Source of the DNA: Epithemia pelagica
Taxonomy: Eukaryota; Bacillariophyta; Bacillariophyceae; Surirellales; Surirellaceae
DNA length: 64,000 bases
Assembly (NCBI GenBank): GCA_946965045.2
Contig: OX337228.1
Coordinates: 6,138,001 to 6,202,000, forward strand
Direction: 5' to 3'
A program made the position numbers and the translations under genes. The notes under the pieces are model-generated. The model searched no databases and had not been told where the DNA came from. It saw nothing but the letters and a program-made list of their open reading frames with translations. Each line of letters opens with the position of its first letter. Position 1 is the first letter of the stretch. This document shows positions 18,401-27,684 of the stretch, one piece after another.

Positions 18401-20997
18401 TCCTCTATGGAGATCCGTGGATCTGTTGCAGGAGGACGTAGTCCTGGTTGAAAGCTTCTTGCCCATTCTTCTAAAGTTCTCACAGAAGGACGAGGTTGGA
18501 GATTGAGTCGAGGAGGTGAAGTGTGGTCCATCTGGATAGGTGAGATATCTGGTTGCATTGCTGCAGGTTTCCTATCCTCTTGTTCCTCACCACTTGCAAT
18601 CTCTCCTCTCTGCAAGTTCTTGAGAGGAGTCATTGAGATATTGTCATCGCTCAAAACCGAGCTGTCCTGTGTCGTATCGAGGATCGAGCTCATTGTTGTG
18701 TTGTGGGAACGCATATGTGTGTCGTCACTGCCAAGGTTGAGTTGAGAGCTGTCAAAGCTCGCCTCGTGTGCAGCTGTGTTTGCTTCAACAGTTTGGATGA
18801 CCATGCTTAGATCCGTGTCCATGTTTTGGTTCTTGCTTGATGTGTCATACCAAGAGTTGATATCCTCCCATTCGTCGAAGTACAATGTATTTGCTTCGGC
18901 TTCTGTCTCACTACCACATCTCTTTTCACAGCAGTGACGACGTACAAGAGGTGGTAGAGAAGGGAAGGACTCATCGGATGCAACAATTGACTCTCCAGAC
19001 CCAACAATCAACCCCAGAGGAGTTCCTCCCTCTGTTTTCCGTTCTTTGGTGATGTGGTCCACACAACAATTTGTTTCTTCTTGGTTCTGTGGAGGATCCT
19101 TATTTGAATGGGAGGACCATTCCAGGGAGGATGTGTCTGCCGAGTGGTGATCAAAGTTGGGATTGTTGACTGGGTGCTGAATCATGTTGGTTCCGTGTCC
19201 TTCCATGAAGTCGCATTGCATGACAAAGGCGCACAAGTCGAAGTCTTGTGTATTGGTATATCCTTTGTCGTCTTCTTCAAGAGACATGCAATCTGGAAGA
19301 TCTTTCCAGTCGTTGGTATTACAGTCTTGGTCATGACAAAGCACACAACAATCAAACTCCGTTTTCCAAGCGGACACATCAAACTCGAGCTTGTGGGCTC
19401 GGGATTCCTTGGTGCCGTGCTTGTTTTTCTTGTATCCAACAATATGCTTGGCGGTCCCATGGGTGTCATTCCATCGTTTACAGATGGCACACCAATAATA
19501 CATAACCCCGTCTACGATCATGGATTCAGGTTCATGAGAGGCCGGAGGCACAAGTCGCCACGGATGCACCTTTGAACGGTCAACTCGAGTCATATTCTTT
19601 TTGTGTTGGGGTTTCTTCTTTCCCCCCTTGTCGCGGTGACCGGTCGAGGGATTGCGTGGTCCAGTGGATGGAGAAGGGGTGGGATTATGGCCAGGGGGGT
19701 GTTTCAGCGAATTGATGAGGGCATTCAAGCTTGCCTGGGTCATGGCACCCTTATGACCACTACTGCGATTCTGTCGAGGGGACGGAGTAGTTTTCGCGAT
19801 TGCTTTGTTTGCTCCAAACGAGGTAGGTGGCGCTTTGGAGTCAGTGGCATGCTGCTTGGGGCGCCACTTGCCATCCTTGACACTAACCAAATATTTTGTG
19901 TTTGCTGTTTCAATGATATCGGTATACCACAGCTTTTCTTTTCGCATTTTCAGATCAGCAGTGGTGCGATCCTGGAAGCAAACTTCAATGATGGTGTCGT
20001 TTAGATTCTTGGCCAAGTACATGAGCTCAAACTTGGGAGTGTCTGGCCACTCGGCACGTAGTATATTGGTCATCAAGCTAGCGGTCAGGGTGTGATCATA
20101 CAACCCAGCGGCGATGAGCGGTCGCGCCTTCTGCGAGAAGTCTTTGGTGAGTGCCATTATGTCTTGGCCCGGATATTTTTGAGGGAGTAATCCTCTCATA
20201 TCTTTCTTCACCTGTTCCCAGTGTTGCGGTGAGTCATGGGTTACTATTTTCACGAGCACCATGAAAAGCTCGGGGAACGATTTGACGTCCCGTGCTTGAT
20301 CCTGCACTTCCCTTCTGAATCCCTTTTCAAGACAGTCGAACAGGAAATCTCGTGCGCTCACATCATTGTTGCGATCATACTGATCGTACTGAGTCATCTG
20401 CACGTCCATCAACTCCTTGACCTTGCTGGGAGTGTATTTGGGATGTTCAGTCACAATGAAGAGCATTGCGGTAGGATCAAGGGGATTACGTAAGTACGCG
20501 ATCGAGTCCATGCCATGCATGACAAGGTGTTGCTCAATATCGTCCTTCAATCGACTAAAGTCTCCTTTCTTTTTGTCAAACTTGTCTTCAGGTCCTGTCA
20601 CTCGGTCCTTGAACCGCTTGTCGTTGAAGGTACGTACTTGAAGTGCACGCAAGTATTCTTGTCTTGCGGTTGGGTCTAACCCTTTCCAATCTGCTTTGGG
20701 TTTCCCGCCAGTCCAGATGACAAACTCATCTCGTTTGCTCTGGAAGATGCCGCCGATCTTAGGCTTGGTCGGCTTAAACACAGTGGGTGGAGCGTCCTCC
20801 TCCTCGGTCATGCTTGTTTGTCTTGACTCACCAATCAACCCGTCGGAGTTTTGCAATCTACCGGTTTGTTGGTCGTTGTTGGTGTCCTCCTCGTTGTTTG
20901 CAATCCGCGCCCCTGGAACTCCTGTATCAGTGACAGTGGTTTCTTGCTGGGGTTGTTCGTCGGAATCAAGAGAGGATAGTAAGTCAAAACTTCCCAC
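15493..20997 (-). CDS. gag: Copia Gag and protease, with a long insert bearing membrane segments
   Basis: The frame is open from just after a TAG at 21061 to TGA at 15493, and the first ATG is at 20811. A capsid-like region (about 20700-19900) is followed by a Cys-x2-Cys...His-x4-His motif (CAICKRW, then THGTAKH) at about 19440-19500, a possible unorthodox zinc knuckle. About 900 codons of acidic, Ser-rich sequence follow. Two or three hydrophobic segments lie at about 17090-17010 and 16930-16800 (FTTLLVVLSSILWIL; FFTWLCCWLAAFMVA). A strongly basic stretch (KRKRK, KKRR) precedes the aspartic protease with IIWDSGAS (15982-16005). The frame ends in the pre-integrase motif RWHNRFGHLSF, just before TGA. 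Copia Gag regions are normally a few hundred residues; this one is about five times that. The membrane region is predicted from hydrophobicity only. Residues upstream of 20811 look coding, so the true start is unsettled. Confidence 0.85.
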   Translation of the reverse strand: MGSFDLLSSLDSDEQPQQETTVTDTGVPGARIANNEEDTNNDQQTGRLQNSDGLIGESRQTSMTEEEDAPPTVFKPTKPKIGGIFQSKRDEFVIWTGGKPKADWKGLDPTARQEYLRALQVRTFNDKRFKDRVTGPEDKFDKKKGDFSRLKDDIEQHLVMHGMDSIAYLRNPLDPTAMLFIVTEHPKYTPSKVKELMDVQMTQYDQYDRNNDVSARDFLFDCLEKGFRREVQDQARDVKSFPELFMVLVKIVTHDSPQHWEQVKKDMRGLLPQKYPGQDIMALTKDFSQKARPLIAAGLYDHTLTASLMTNILRAEWPDTPKFELMYLAKNLNDTIIEVCFQDRTTADLKMRKEKLWYTDIIETANTKYLVSVKDGKWRPKQHATDSKAPPTSFGANKAIAKTTPSPRQNRSSGHKGAMTQASLNALINSLKHPPGHNPTPSPSTGPRNPSTGHRDKGGKKKPQHKKNMTRVDRSKVHPWRLVPPASHEPESMIVDGVMYYWCAICKRWNDTHGTAKHIVGYKKNKHGTKESRAHKLEFDVSAWKTEFDCCVLCHDQDCNTNDWKDLPDCMSLEEDDKGYTNTQDFDLCAFVMQCDFMEGHGTNMIQHPVNNPNFDHHSADTSSLEWSSHSNKDPPQNQEETNCCVDHITKERKTEGGTPLGLIVGSGESIVASDESFPSLPPLVRRHCCEKRCGSETEAEANTLYFDEWEDINSWYDTSSKNQNMDTDLSMVIQTVEANTAAHEASFDSSQLNLGSDDTHMRSHNTTMSSILDTTQDSSVLSDDNISMTPLKNLQRGEIASGEEQEDRKPAAMQPDISPIQMDHTSPPRLNLQPRPSVRTLEEWARSFQPGLRPPATDPRISIEEEAAKARRDGMRYERAQYTVYALQHQEPKLTIAQAYQRVKNEEWYLGWYLDGTRIPHHPNPAPVWPGLEIQSDPPPCLLRARIMEHRPIERGYHAQFVALLNQSNATPSPVNISDPPSVNLSSRSKACETLEQQVEDMADTADGERSFSSTSFVDTSNLGEQYVPTDASHTTNETDITYPRINPFAQYYAKMALIEIADSDSSSDDEEMTDANENLESEDEIDENNESPFVSLCDSIIQYLTCVPHSITVIHNVLGKHGFDQNPDKMDVLLTNATEELVTTRLAFNRESDPATRGELEIKLHNQGELVKELWIYTHAREQVEGSPYSNRSLPLTLIHEFAWDLAAGDLAPDIPTPVCPDRVRSDGSSSTVYPSQSQTPRDSPSKDFPDFDQFEMNYAPYSTFSDTTPGDTRGPTRVSNHTAPVGSAQTQGETTTISPFPWHMFAASFTTLLVVLSSILWILPAPHPLEHANNATISGFKSIWSGMTHLYLGIRDLTYGGSALVWSVLIHPSCQPAFFTWLCCWLAAFMVAPWESPSVAHTAPIRSLFSPQPQRSSAVHHFRVNLHPRRHAPPPLFGNTLLFHTFWCKIVGSILNGRVLSDCLRLIVVSVGKLLLSGRANRSKEGEHQPLSPRRAGPKRKRKSVFRPIHPAPVTKRARMRTRLTRVNRPSLQQRLRQQRIHSKKRRNPQEAYCTTPIDRYQNPHRANHPSNPMNHHRNRNSNNRPSTNPVDIFRNTRSAKEREMFALAACLEGPTLCDVFRTLGSTPHHQWEQITQAGLQACLQDPLALRSAMPHNASYPIIWDSGASISITNQTQDFIGTIQPLPNFNVKGIANRMKATGRGFVLWSVLDTEGKLRQLKLPAFLVPKTNARLLSTQSLLQTYDGEKIIQDGKTMVLTGMPGDKKRTQITILINPSNNLPMSYGYDHKEVKKSAHALSSIISETSQHNMNLSEAQQELVRWHNRFGHLSF

Positions 20998-21206
20998 TCC
21001 ACTGGAGGAGGTTGGGGAGTCTTGGTCGTCAGCCGTGTTGGAGCTGGAGTCAGGGAGAAGCTAAATAGCTTCAGCGCGCAAAGCGGTCGGGTAGACGCAA
21101 TAATCCACCAGAGCTAGTAGAAGGGACAAGCTCGATGTCTTGTCCTTGGGATCGATCGACAGATAAAAGCGTAGGGTTCGTCAGCCTCTGTTTGGGCTCG
21201 ATACTC

Positions 21207-21918
21207 AGTTAGAGGTGGGTAAAAAGCTAACTCCAGACGATAGAGTTAGATACAGTAGTTTCTCTAGGTCAACCTATATGCACAATAGACGATGGGGCCC
21301 TCACCTTCTATCAGCGTAATAGGTCGACTCCTCCGTTACAAAACAAGTTCGGTTATCAAACTGGATGTTTATAAAGAAGTGAGATTAAACTAAAGATTGT
21401 GTTTTTCATCTTGAGATGGTTTGGCTCCTCTCGGATCGTTCGGTCATCATCCCCCAAAATCTAGTCGTACATGAGGAACGAATTCCTTACTTCAGTGGAC
21501 AAGTACTATGGAGCTACGATTAGGGACTAATAGAACTTGTTCTACTCCATAGAGGAATGTGTTCCATCTTGGGTTGGATCTCCTGTTGATGAAGATCAAG
21601 TTCTATTCTCGAGGATCACGTTCTTTTCTCGATCCTCGATTTATGTAGCCCTTACTTCCGAGTGTAGCTCGTCCAGCGTACATCTCTTCCGAATAGTAGG
21701 GGGCACAGTTATGCTTATCCACAAATTCCTGTTGCGGGTCCGTCTGTCCGTTCAATCGGCCTACTTCTATTTAAGTACACGTAATGAATCTTGGATACAC
21801 GTCAAGGTTTGTGATACAGCGGTTTGTAACAGATGTCTCAAACCTGGACGATAAACTAGGTGTGCTTGCTGGACTAGTTGATCGGATACAGACGTTGTAG
21901 AATAGCTATGTCTTAACT
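21207..21918 (-). repeat. 5' LTR of the copia element (right copy)
   Basis: This 712-bp copy carries the element's promoter. On the minus strand it ends in CTAACT, and the leader begins GAGTATCGAGCCC, where a primer-binding site is expected. That sequence is only loosely like the initiator-Met site of plant copia elements, so the primer is uncertain. Confidence 0.95.
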
Positions 21919-21923
21919 ACGAG
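21919..21923. repeat. Target site duplication ACGAG, right copy
   Basis: This is the partner of 11564-11568, directly abutting the last base of the right LTR. Confidence 0.9.
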
Positions 21924-22643
21924 CGAGGTGCACCGTCCGCACTCCGCACGACAATCAATCAGACGCCGTTCATTTTTCTTGCTTGGCTTTCCTCATGAGA
22001 GATGACAGCATCATCCATGATAGGATCTTCCACGGTTCTGTGAGTTGTACAAAGGTCGAATGGGTTGTGGGCAGGACAACGTCGTGTTGAGAGAATCAAA
22101 GATTGTGAGTACTCGTCTTTCGGTCAAGTGATTGACGAGAATGATTTGGCCAGAACTTTCTGAACTGCGCTTGTCAACTTTTCTCATGGCAAAATGTCAG
22201 GAAAAGATTGTTTCGTATGCTGACTCCTTAGTTCGATAGGAAGAGTATGACTCAGATTAAAAAGAAAAGAGAGTTTGGATTGTTATTTTGATTAGATTGG
22301 TAAATCAGTTTGTCTAACATGTGTTGGATTCTCTTTTATTGTAGCCGCGAGTCTCTAACGACCGGAAATGAGTTGGTGCTATTTTTGTGCAATTGGCCGT
22401 CTCCTCCCCAACCAATAGTTTCTCGGTGTTGATTTCGTCGGCGCGAATCGGAGGACTCGGCCGTCTAGCAATTGGGAATTGGGAAGCGTTCTTTGCCTGT
22501 TTGGTCATTGTGAGACGAGAACACGTATTACTCTCTGTAGCTGTAGCAGCAGACTGTAACGGTTGCAGATGTAACCAAAGAAGACTCAATCCACTTGTAT
22601 CTTCCCTGCGCTACACACACATCCAGTTGAACTGCCGTCTCCT
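21924..22643. other. Intergenic region right of the element
   Basis: The 720 bp between the target duplication and the end of the FCP gene hold no convincing frame. Before the insertion this sequence adjoined the RAMP4 5' region, so it probably contains displaced RAMP4 promoter elements and the FCP 3'UTR. Confidence 0.5.
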
Positions 22644-23288
22644 TTAGACAAGTTGTTGAACCCATTGTTTGAAGTATCCAAACCATTGTTCGTCCCACGA
22701 TTGGCCTGTGATGAATTCGTTAAAAACTTGTATAGTCAATGCGAGCATGGCCAATCTCCCATTTTCTAGCTCTGCAATCAGTTTTGATTCATTCAATCCC
22801 TTGTCTCGCAATCCGAAATATCCAGTTCCATAGTCACCGGGCATGGCAACTTCATCGCGTTGCACAAAGACGACCGTTTCCAGTATACCACATGCAATGA
22901 CTACTGTTAGTAACTCCCCAACGCCCGAGTTTGATATACTTGTGATGACTCCTCCCTTGAGAGCAAGCTTCGTATCTGGATCTATGAGAGAGGTCGTGCG
23001 CACAATGGGGATGACCATTGTTTCGAGGACTGCCAGCATTGCAACTCGTCCATGTTTGAGCTCAGCCTCTCGGAAACGAGCAAAGTTGTTTTCGTTGGCG
23101 AGTTGAAGGGGATCAAAAAAGAAATTGGGATATTTCGTCGTCCCAAACACAAGCGAAAGCGTGGGACTGCAACCAAGTTCTTGTGAAATCAATGGAGGAC
23201 GAAAACTTGATGCTTCCTTGACAAGGAGACTGCTAAAACGTAGCAGCCACAAGAAACAATGATGTGTTGAGGTGATGGAACGCCGCAT
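22644..23288 (-). CDS. Fucoxanthin chlorophyll a/c-binding protein family
   Basis: The product has 214 residues. Helix 1 carries the light-harvesting signature FREAELKHGRVAMLAV with Glu and His ligands, and helix 3 carries IAELENGRLAMLAL. A middle hydrophobic helix lies between (ELLTVVIACGILETVVF). FFDPLQLAN precedes helix 1, as in FCPs. The N-terminus has a hydrophobic signal and a cleavage-like EASSFRPP, where the Phe fits the bipartite plastid signal of secondary red plastids. It should bind fucoxanthin and chlorophylls a and c in the thylakoid membrane. Which subfamily (Lhcf, Lhcr or other) cannot be settled by eye. It diverges from the aminotransferase gene with 220 bp between ATGs. Confidence 0.92.
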   Translation of the reverse strand: MRRSITSTHHCFLWLLRFSSLLVKEASSFRPPLISQELGCSPTLSLVFGTTKYPNFFFDPLQLANENNFARFREAELKHGRVAMLAVLETMVIPIVRTTSLIDPDTKLALKGGVITSISNSGVGELLTVVIACGILETVVFVQRDEVAMPGDYGTGYFGLRDKGLNESKLIAELENGRLAMLALTIQVFNEFITGQSWDEQWFGYFKQWVQQLV

Positions 23289-23508
23289 GATGTTGTGTTG
23301 AGATAGAACCTTTTAGGGCACCCATCAATCTCAACGATCCAAGGGAGATCTTGTGACGGAAAGGACGATGTCGCATAAGATCGCTCGTAGGTCGCGTCGC
23401 GCTCGTAGATTATCTTCTGCGACCAAAAACCATCGGCTTCTTTCCGAAGCGAGAAAGAAGAAAAACAGAACTCAAAAAATACTGCCACCATTTTACCGAA
23501 GAACCACC

Positions 23509-24783
23509 ATGGCGATCTTGTCATTGTTACGGCGGAGTGTCACGACTCTGAAACATGTCACGCAAAAGACAACTTCATGCCGTACGATTTCATCAGGCCA
23601 ACTTTCCATTGAACGTCAAACGGATGATACTAGATTCGAAAGTCGTCCACCCAAGGAGGAACTCCTCTTTGGCACTACCATGTCCGATCATATGTTGGTG
23701 ACAGAATGGAATCAAGATTCAGAATGGTCGTCACCGAGCATAGTTCCGTACCAGGATCTGAAACTCAGCCCTGCCTCGAGTTGTCTACATTATGGTAAAT
23801 GAACAACACCTGTTTTCCGTGTACTATATACCATATGTTTTGCTTACAAATGAATCTTTCTCTGATCCTCTGCCGACCAAGGACTTCAATGTTTCGAAGG
23901 CATGAAAGCATACAAGACACTGTCTGACCAATCGATAAGATTGTTTCGACCTGAGATGAATATGAAGCGGTTGAAATCGTCAATGTCTCGTCTGAATATG
24001 CCAGGATACGATTTTAATTCCAACGAACTGATATCTTGTATCTCCGAACTTGTTAAGGTGGACGAAAAGTGGATTCCAGAAGGAGAAGGATACTCGCTCT
24101 ACATTCGACCCACAGTGATTGCCACCAATCGGTTTCTGGGTCTTGCAGCTCCAACGTCTTTGCTCATGTTCATTATCACATGCCCTGTTGGCCCTTATTA
24201 CAAAACTGGTTTTCAGCCAGTTCGATTGACAGCTGATTCTTCTTATATTCGAGCGTGGCCAGGTGGTACAGGTAATGCCAAGGTTGGTGGGAACTACGCC
24301 CCAACAATGATAGCTCAGTCGGAGGCAGCAAGCTCTGGATATGCTCAGAACTTGTGGCTTTTTGGACCAAACGAAGAAATCACTGAGGTGGGTTCCATGA
24401 ATGTCTTCTTCTTCATTCTCAATAAGACAACCGGAAGGCCTGAATTGATCACGGCGCCTTTGGATCGGGGTGACATCTTGCCTGGCGTAACACGCGATTC
24501 GATCTTGTACTTGGCTCGTGAGTGGGGCGATGACATGGACGTCTCTGAACGTTCTCTTACGATGGCAGAGCTAACAGAAGCAGCTGGCGATGGTCGCTTA
24601 CTTGAAGCCTTTGGTGCGGGAACTGCGGCTGTGGTTTCTCCCATCTCTTGCATTCGCTACAAAGGCAAAGACATTGAAATTCCGGCCACCGGAGAACTCA
24701 CGAAGCGCCTATGGAATGAAATTACTTCTATTCAGTATGGGAAAATCGAAGGACCTGAAGGATGGTCATATCCAGTGGTCTAG
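23509..24783 (+). CDS. BCAT: Branched-chain amino acid aminotransferase, mitochondrial
   Basis: The CDS is join(23509..23794, 23882..24783), 395 residues, with an 87-bp GTAAAT...AAG intron that splits a Gly codon in LHYGLQCFEGMKAY, a hallmark of the family. The PLP-binding lysine is Lys229 in AKVGGNYAP. The class IV block EVGSMNVFFFI and GVTRDSILYLAREW also match. The enzyme moves the amino group between Leu, Ile or Val and 2-oxoglutarate. The first 35 residues are basic and Ser/Thr-rich without acidic residues, as in a mitochondrial presequence. The start at 23509 has a good context (ACCACCATGG). A longer Arg-rich extension to 23353 exists in frame but would be atypical. Confidence 0.92.
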
Positions 24784-25040
24784 AGGGTTACATCCAAAGA
24801 AAATGTGATGAACCGACAGGTAATCCGAAGCATAATAGGTACTCCAATCTCCAAGAGATACTCCAACGATATACAATACCAACCCTGGAGTATCCAGATA
24901 TCCGTAGTAAGCGTAGGTAGACCGTTGGGTGGACCCCTTTCTCATTCAACTCTACCCCCGTTTCATCCCCCTGAACCCCCCCCCCAACTACTTTCTTTCA
25001 ACTTCAAAGACAATTTCGCCGATTGAACACGTCTCCCACC

Positions 25041-26051
25041 ATGATCTTTTCCCCTCCGTGTCGTTCGCGTCTAGGTGTACAGGAAGCGCGTACAATCCAG
25101 TTGGTGATCTTGCTTGCGTCTCTATCAGTTGCTTTCTCCTTTGCCTTCCACGTGACAACGACATCGAAATCGACACTGAGACTCTCTTCTCTGTTTTTGT
25201 CGCAATCAAGAGGACATGCCGATCCTTTTGAAGACGCGCAGCAAAATACCGGAATAGTTGCCGATTTCCCAACTAGAAGAAGGAGTTTGGTATCAATATC
25301 TTCATTTCTTATCGTGACCGGAATTCGGTCGGCATCCTGGGCGGATGATGGTGCACAAGATATGACAAGTGCCATGTTCAATTCAGATGGATCCCTGAAG
25401 GATGGAGTGGAGAGTGAGGCAAAATTTCAAAACGTCCAATTCACATGGGACGCATCATCATCATCGCTAGACAGCTATATTATAAATGTCGATGGATCGG
25501 ACACGACGGCTGCCCCAAAGAGTGCATCCGATTTAAGTGTTCGCGTTTCGTATCAGTTGCCCGTCAAATGGAGGGGCCCTTCGGGGAGCAACGACAAAAA
25601 CCTTTACCAAGACATGACTGTACAAAAGGATGACGGAGAAATCACTAAGGCGTTGACAAGAATCACTGTGTATCAGTCGCCAGGTCTGGTGGAAGAGAAT
25701 CGACTGGAAAAGGCTGCCTCCTTTGGAATTGCAAAATCTTTGAACGTGATTCCAGACCTGTCTCCTCTTCAATCGGCAGATTTCGTTGGGGGACGTACCA
25801 GATCTCTTGGTGGAGAGAAAGACGGGAAGGTCTTTGAGTTCGACCTTGCCGTCGCACCAAAAAGTTGTGAGAGTGATTCAAAAGACAATCTCCGTCTTGG
25901 CTTTTGTCCCTTTGATACAATTTATCTACTTTCCGCAACGGTTGTGAAACAAAGACTCTACGTGTTTGCTCTGGAATGCAGCAAAGACCAGTGGAAAATG
26001 AACAGTTCTGATCTTCGAAAGGTCCGTTCAAGTTTCCTTGTATCGCCATAG
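25041..26051 (+). CDS. PsbP-domain thylakoid lumen protein
   Basis: The product is 336 residues from the ATG at 25041. It has a signal-like hydrophobic stretch (about 20-36) ending near SFAFHV, then a second targeting element RRRSLVSISSFLIVTG ending SASWADD, which looks like a twin-arginine lumen signal. The mature part fits the PsbP family at its C-terminal half: a strand region around SVRVSYQLPVKW, DFVGGRTRS, and the final LLSATVVKQRLYVFALEC followed by LRKVRSSF. PsbP proteins stabilise the oxygen-evolving side of photosystem II, while PsbP-like and PPD members assist assembly. The family call is good, but the exact member is not known. It lies downstream of the aminotransferase on the same strand. 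Confidence 0.75.
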   Translation: MIFSPPCRSRLGVQEARTIQLVILLASLSVAFSFAFHVTTTSKSTLRLSSLFLSQSRGHADPFEDAQQNTGIVADFPTRRRSLVSISSFLIVTGIRSASWADDGAQDMTSAMFNSDGSLKDGVESEAKFQNVQFTWDASSSSLDSYIINVDGSDTTAAPKSASDLSVRVSYQLPVKWRGPSGSNDKNLYQDMTVQKDDGEITKALTRITVYQSPGLVEENRLEKAASFGIAKSLNVIPDLSPLQSADFVGGRTRSLGGEKDGKVFEFDLAVAPKSCESDSKDNLRLGFCPFDTIYLLSATVVKQRLYVFALECSKDQWKMNSSDLRKVRSSFLVSP

Positions 26052-26306
26052 TGGACATTCAGTAGTTCTTTTTCCTCTCTACACGTACTCTCAACTCAAC
26101 ACCGATATCTTGATTGTGCCTATGCATACGCGCACGGCTGAGTAGATGTTATAGTTAGTTCGTGAAGAGATAATTGGAAATAGAATCATGGGAAACTTGG
26201 AGAAATAGGGTAGAATATGGACAAAAAGAACATGGAGAATAGACTGGTGTACTTTATTGCAAGGAGCGTTGCCCGTTCATTTCATAGGGGGCTCCGCACA
26301 ATGGGA

Positions 26307-27684
26307 TCACAGAAACTGGCACTCCATTTTATGTCGGCCAGATCTCCAATCATACACTTGACACAACTTGGAACAATACTTTGCACGACAGCATCGACTA
26401 CACATTTTCATTCGAGATACACGGATATCAAGAGATTGGGGCGTCTTTGTTGGTGGTGGTCCAACAGAAGCTTCACTAGCCATTGAGTGCGCATCATTTA
26501 CTGGCGAAACACTCAACTCACTATGTGACAACCCGACATTGGTCTCGCCCGACAAATGATCTGCCGGTAACCCATCCGGTTGTTGTTGCAAAGAAAGCGC
26601 TGCTGCCCGTAGATGTGCGGCATGGCGGCGCTGACGAAAGTTACGAATTCCTGGGGGAGCAGTCGTGGCGGCCTTGAACGCCCATCTCCCGCAAAGCGGA
26701 TTCCAGCAATGGCTTGTACTGAATTCTCTAAGATCCGTGGATTTGACGTAGTGGCGACTCAAGAGACGATTCAGACACAAAGGATCAAGATGGCGTCGGA
26801 GCTCCTCCGCCTTTGGTTCTCCGTACTGCGCCTTCATTTGACGGGGCGACAGAACTTCTTGAAGAGCCGGGATATATCCAGCGTTTGCTGCATTCGTCAT
26901 CTGGTCGGACGCTTCTTTCGGATGAGAGTCACGCAACACCAGTCCCAAAGCGTATGAGGCCCGTACGTAACCTTGTGATGAAGCCGCCCGGAGCAAGTTA
27001 ATACCACACTCGACATCTTGATTACAGTAGCTTTTAATAATTCCAAGCCTGAGCGACCATGTGAGAACTTTGCAGGCGAGACGGATTTCCAATCTGATTA
27101 AAAGAGACTTACATGTAAATAGCTTCCAAATTTCCGGCGAGAGCAAATGGAGCCAGGTTTTCGGACGCAGCTTCTGGTGTGTCCTTCTCCGTTATGATAC
27201 CATTCAGTCCAGTCTCTTTGTCACCTCCAACTTGGATTCCAATCAACATTTCATCTGTATTGGAAATTCTACGAAACTGTTTACAGGTGCACTGCAAAGC
27301 ATGGCGATCCTCAACCCCTCCCAAGAACGACAGGCAATGCGAGAGCAAATCCTCTGGAAGGGAACTAAGTGAAGGCCCGTTCTTACTGGGCCTCTTAGGA
27401 ACATCACCTGTCTCTTCTTTCGGAAAAACGTTACCACTGGATTCTGCTGACAAACGTATCCTTTTCGCTGGCCGCGAATCCTCTAATTCAGTGTCCGGTT
27501 CGTCCGTGGGACCTAATGTCGACAGACGACTGCTGCCACCGTACCAGCGTTTGCGCCGTCGGTCCTCCCTACGTTTTATCCCTCTCGTTTCCTCCCCCTC
27601 CTCAGATTCCCCTTCATCCGTTTGACCAAATAGTCCCATTGTCAAGTTGGAGAAGAAAGAATCCATACCCATTCTGAACTGCAT
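26307..27684 (-). CDS. F-box and MYND zinc-finger protein
   Basis: The CDS is complement(join(26307..27048, 27113..27684)), 437 residues, with a 64-bp GTAAGT...TCAG intron joining EAIYM to LGIIKS. An F-box lies near residues 140-175 (SLSSLPEDLLSHCLSFL). A stretch of Sel1-like helices follows (AGNLEAIYMLG; GYVRASYALG). The C-terminal MYND-type finger ends in CSRCCRAKYCSKLCQ, DW, H and C. This order is known from plant F-box/MYND proteins, which are probable SCF ubiquitin-ligase adaptors with unknown targets. The N-terminal quarter is charged, with a KRREDRRRKR nuclear-signal-like run. Several Met codons lie close together (27684, 27672, 27666), so the start is uncertain by a few residues. Confidence 0.85.

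Larger units (their letters stand above)
11569..21918 (-). mobile_element. Full-length Ty1/copia LTR retrotransposon, 10.35 kb
   Basis: The element has two LTRs (716 and 712 bp), a 5-bp target duplication (ACGAG) and a purine tract next to the 3' LTR. Its Gag-Pol reading order is protease, integrase, reverse transcriptase, RNase H, which defines Ty1/copia. It is read on the minus strand, so the 5' LTR is the right-hand copy. Diatoms are known to carry distinctive copia lineages (CoDi), and membership is plausible but untested. It is about twice the size of a typical copia element because of a long region between capsid and protease. A single in-frame TGA at 15493-15495 separates the two large frames. 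The LTRs differ by one substitution and one 4-bp indel, so the insertion is recent. Confidence 0.95.

Noticed and set aside
22314-22589. Minus-strand frame of 91 codons beyond the FCP gene
   Set aside because: No recognisable feature; it lies in what was the RAMP4 upstream region before the insertion.
23353-23508. N-terminal extension of the aminotransferase
   Set aside because: It is extremely Arg/Lys-rich and lies in the shared promoter. The ATG at 23509 has a better context and gives a normal mitochondrial presequence.
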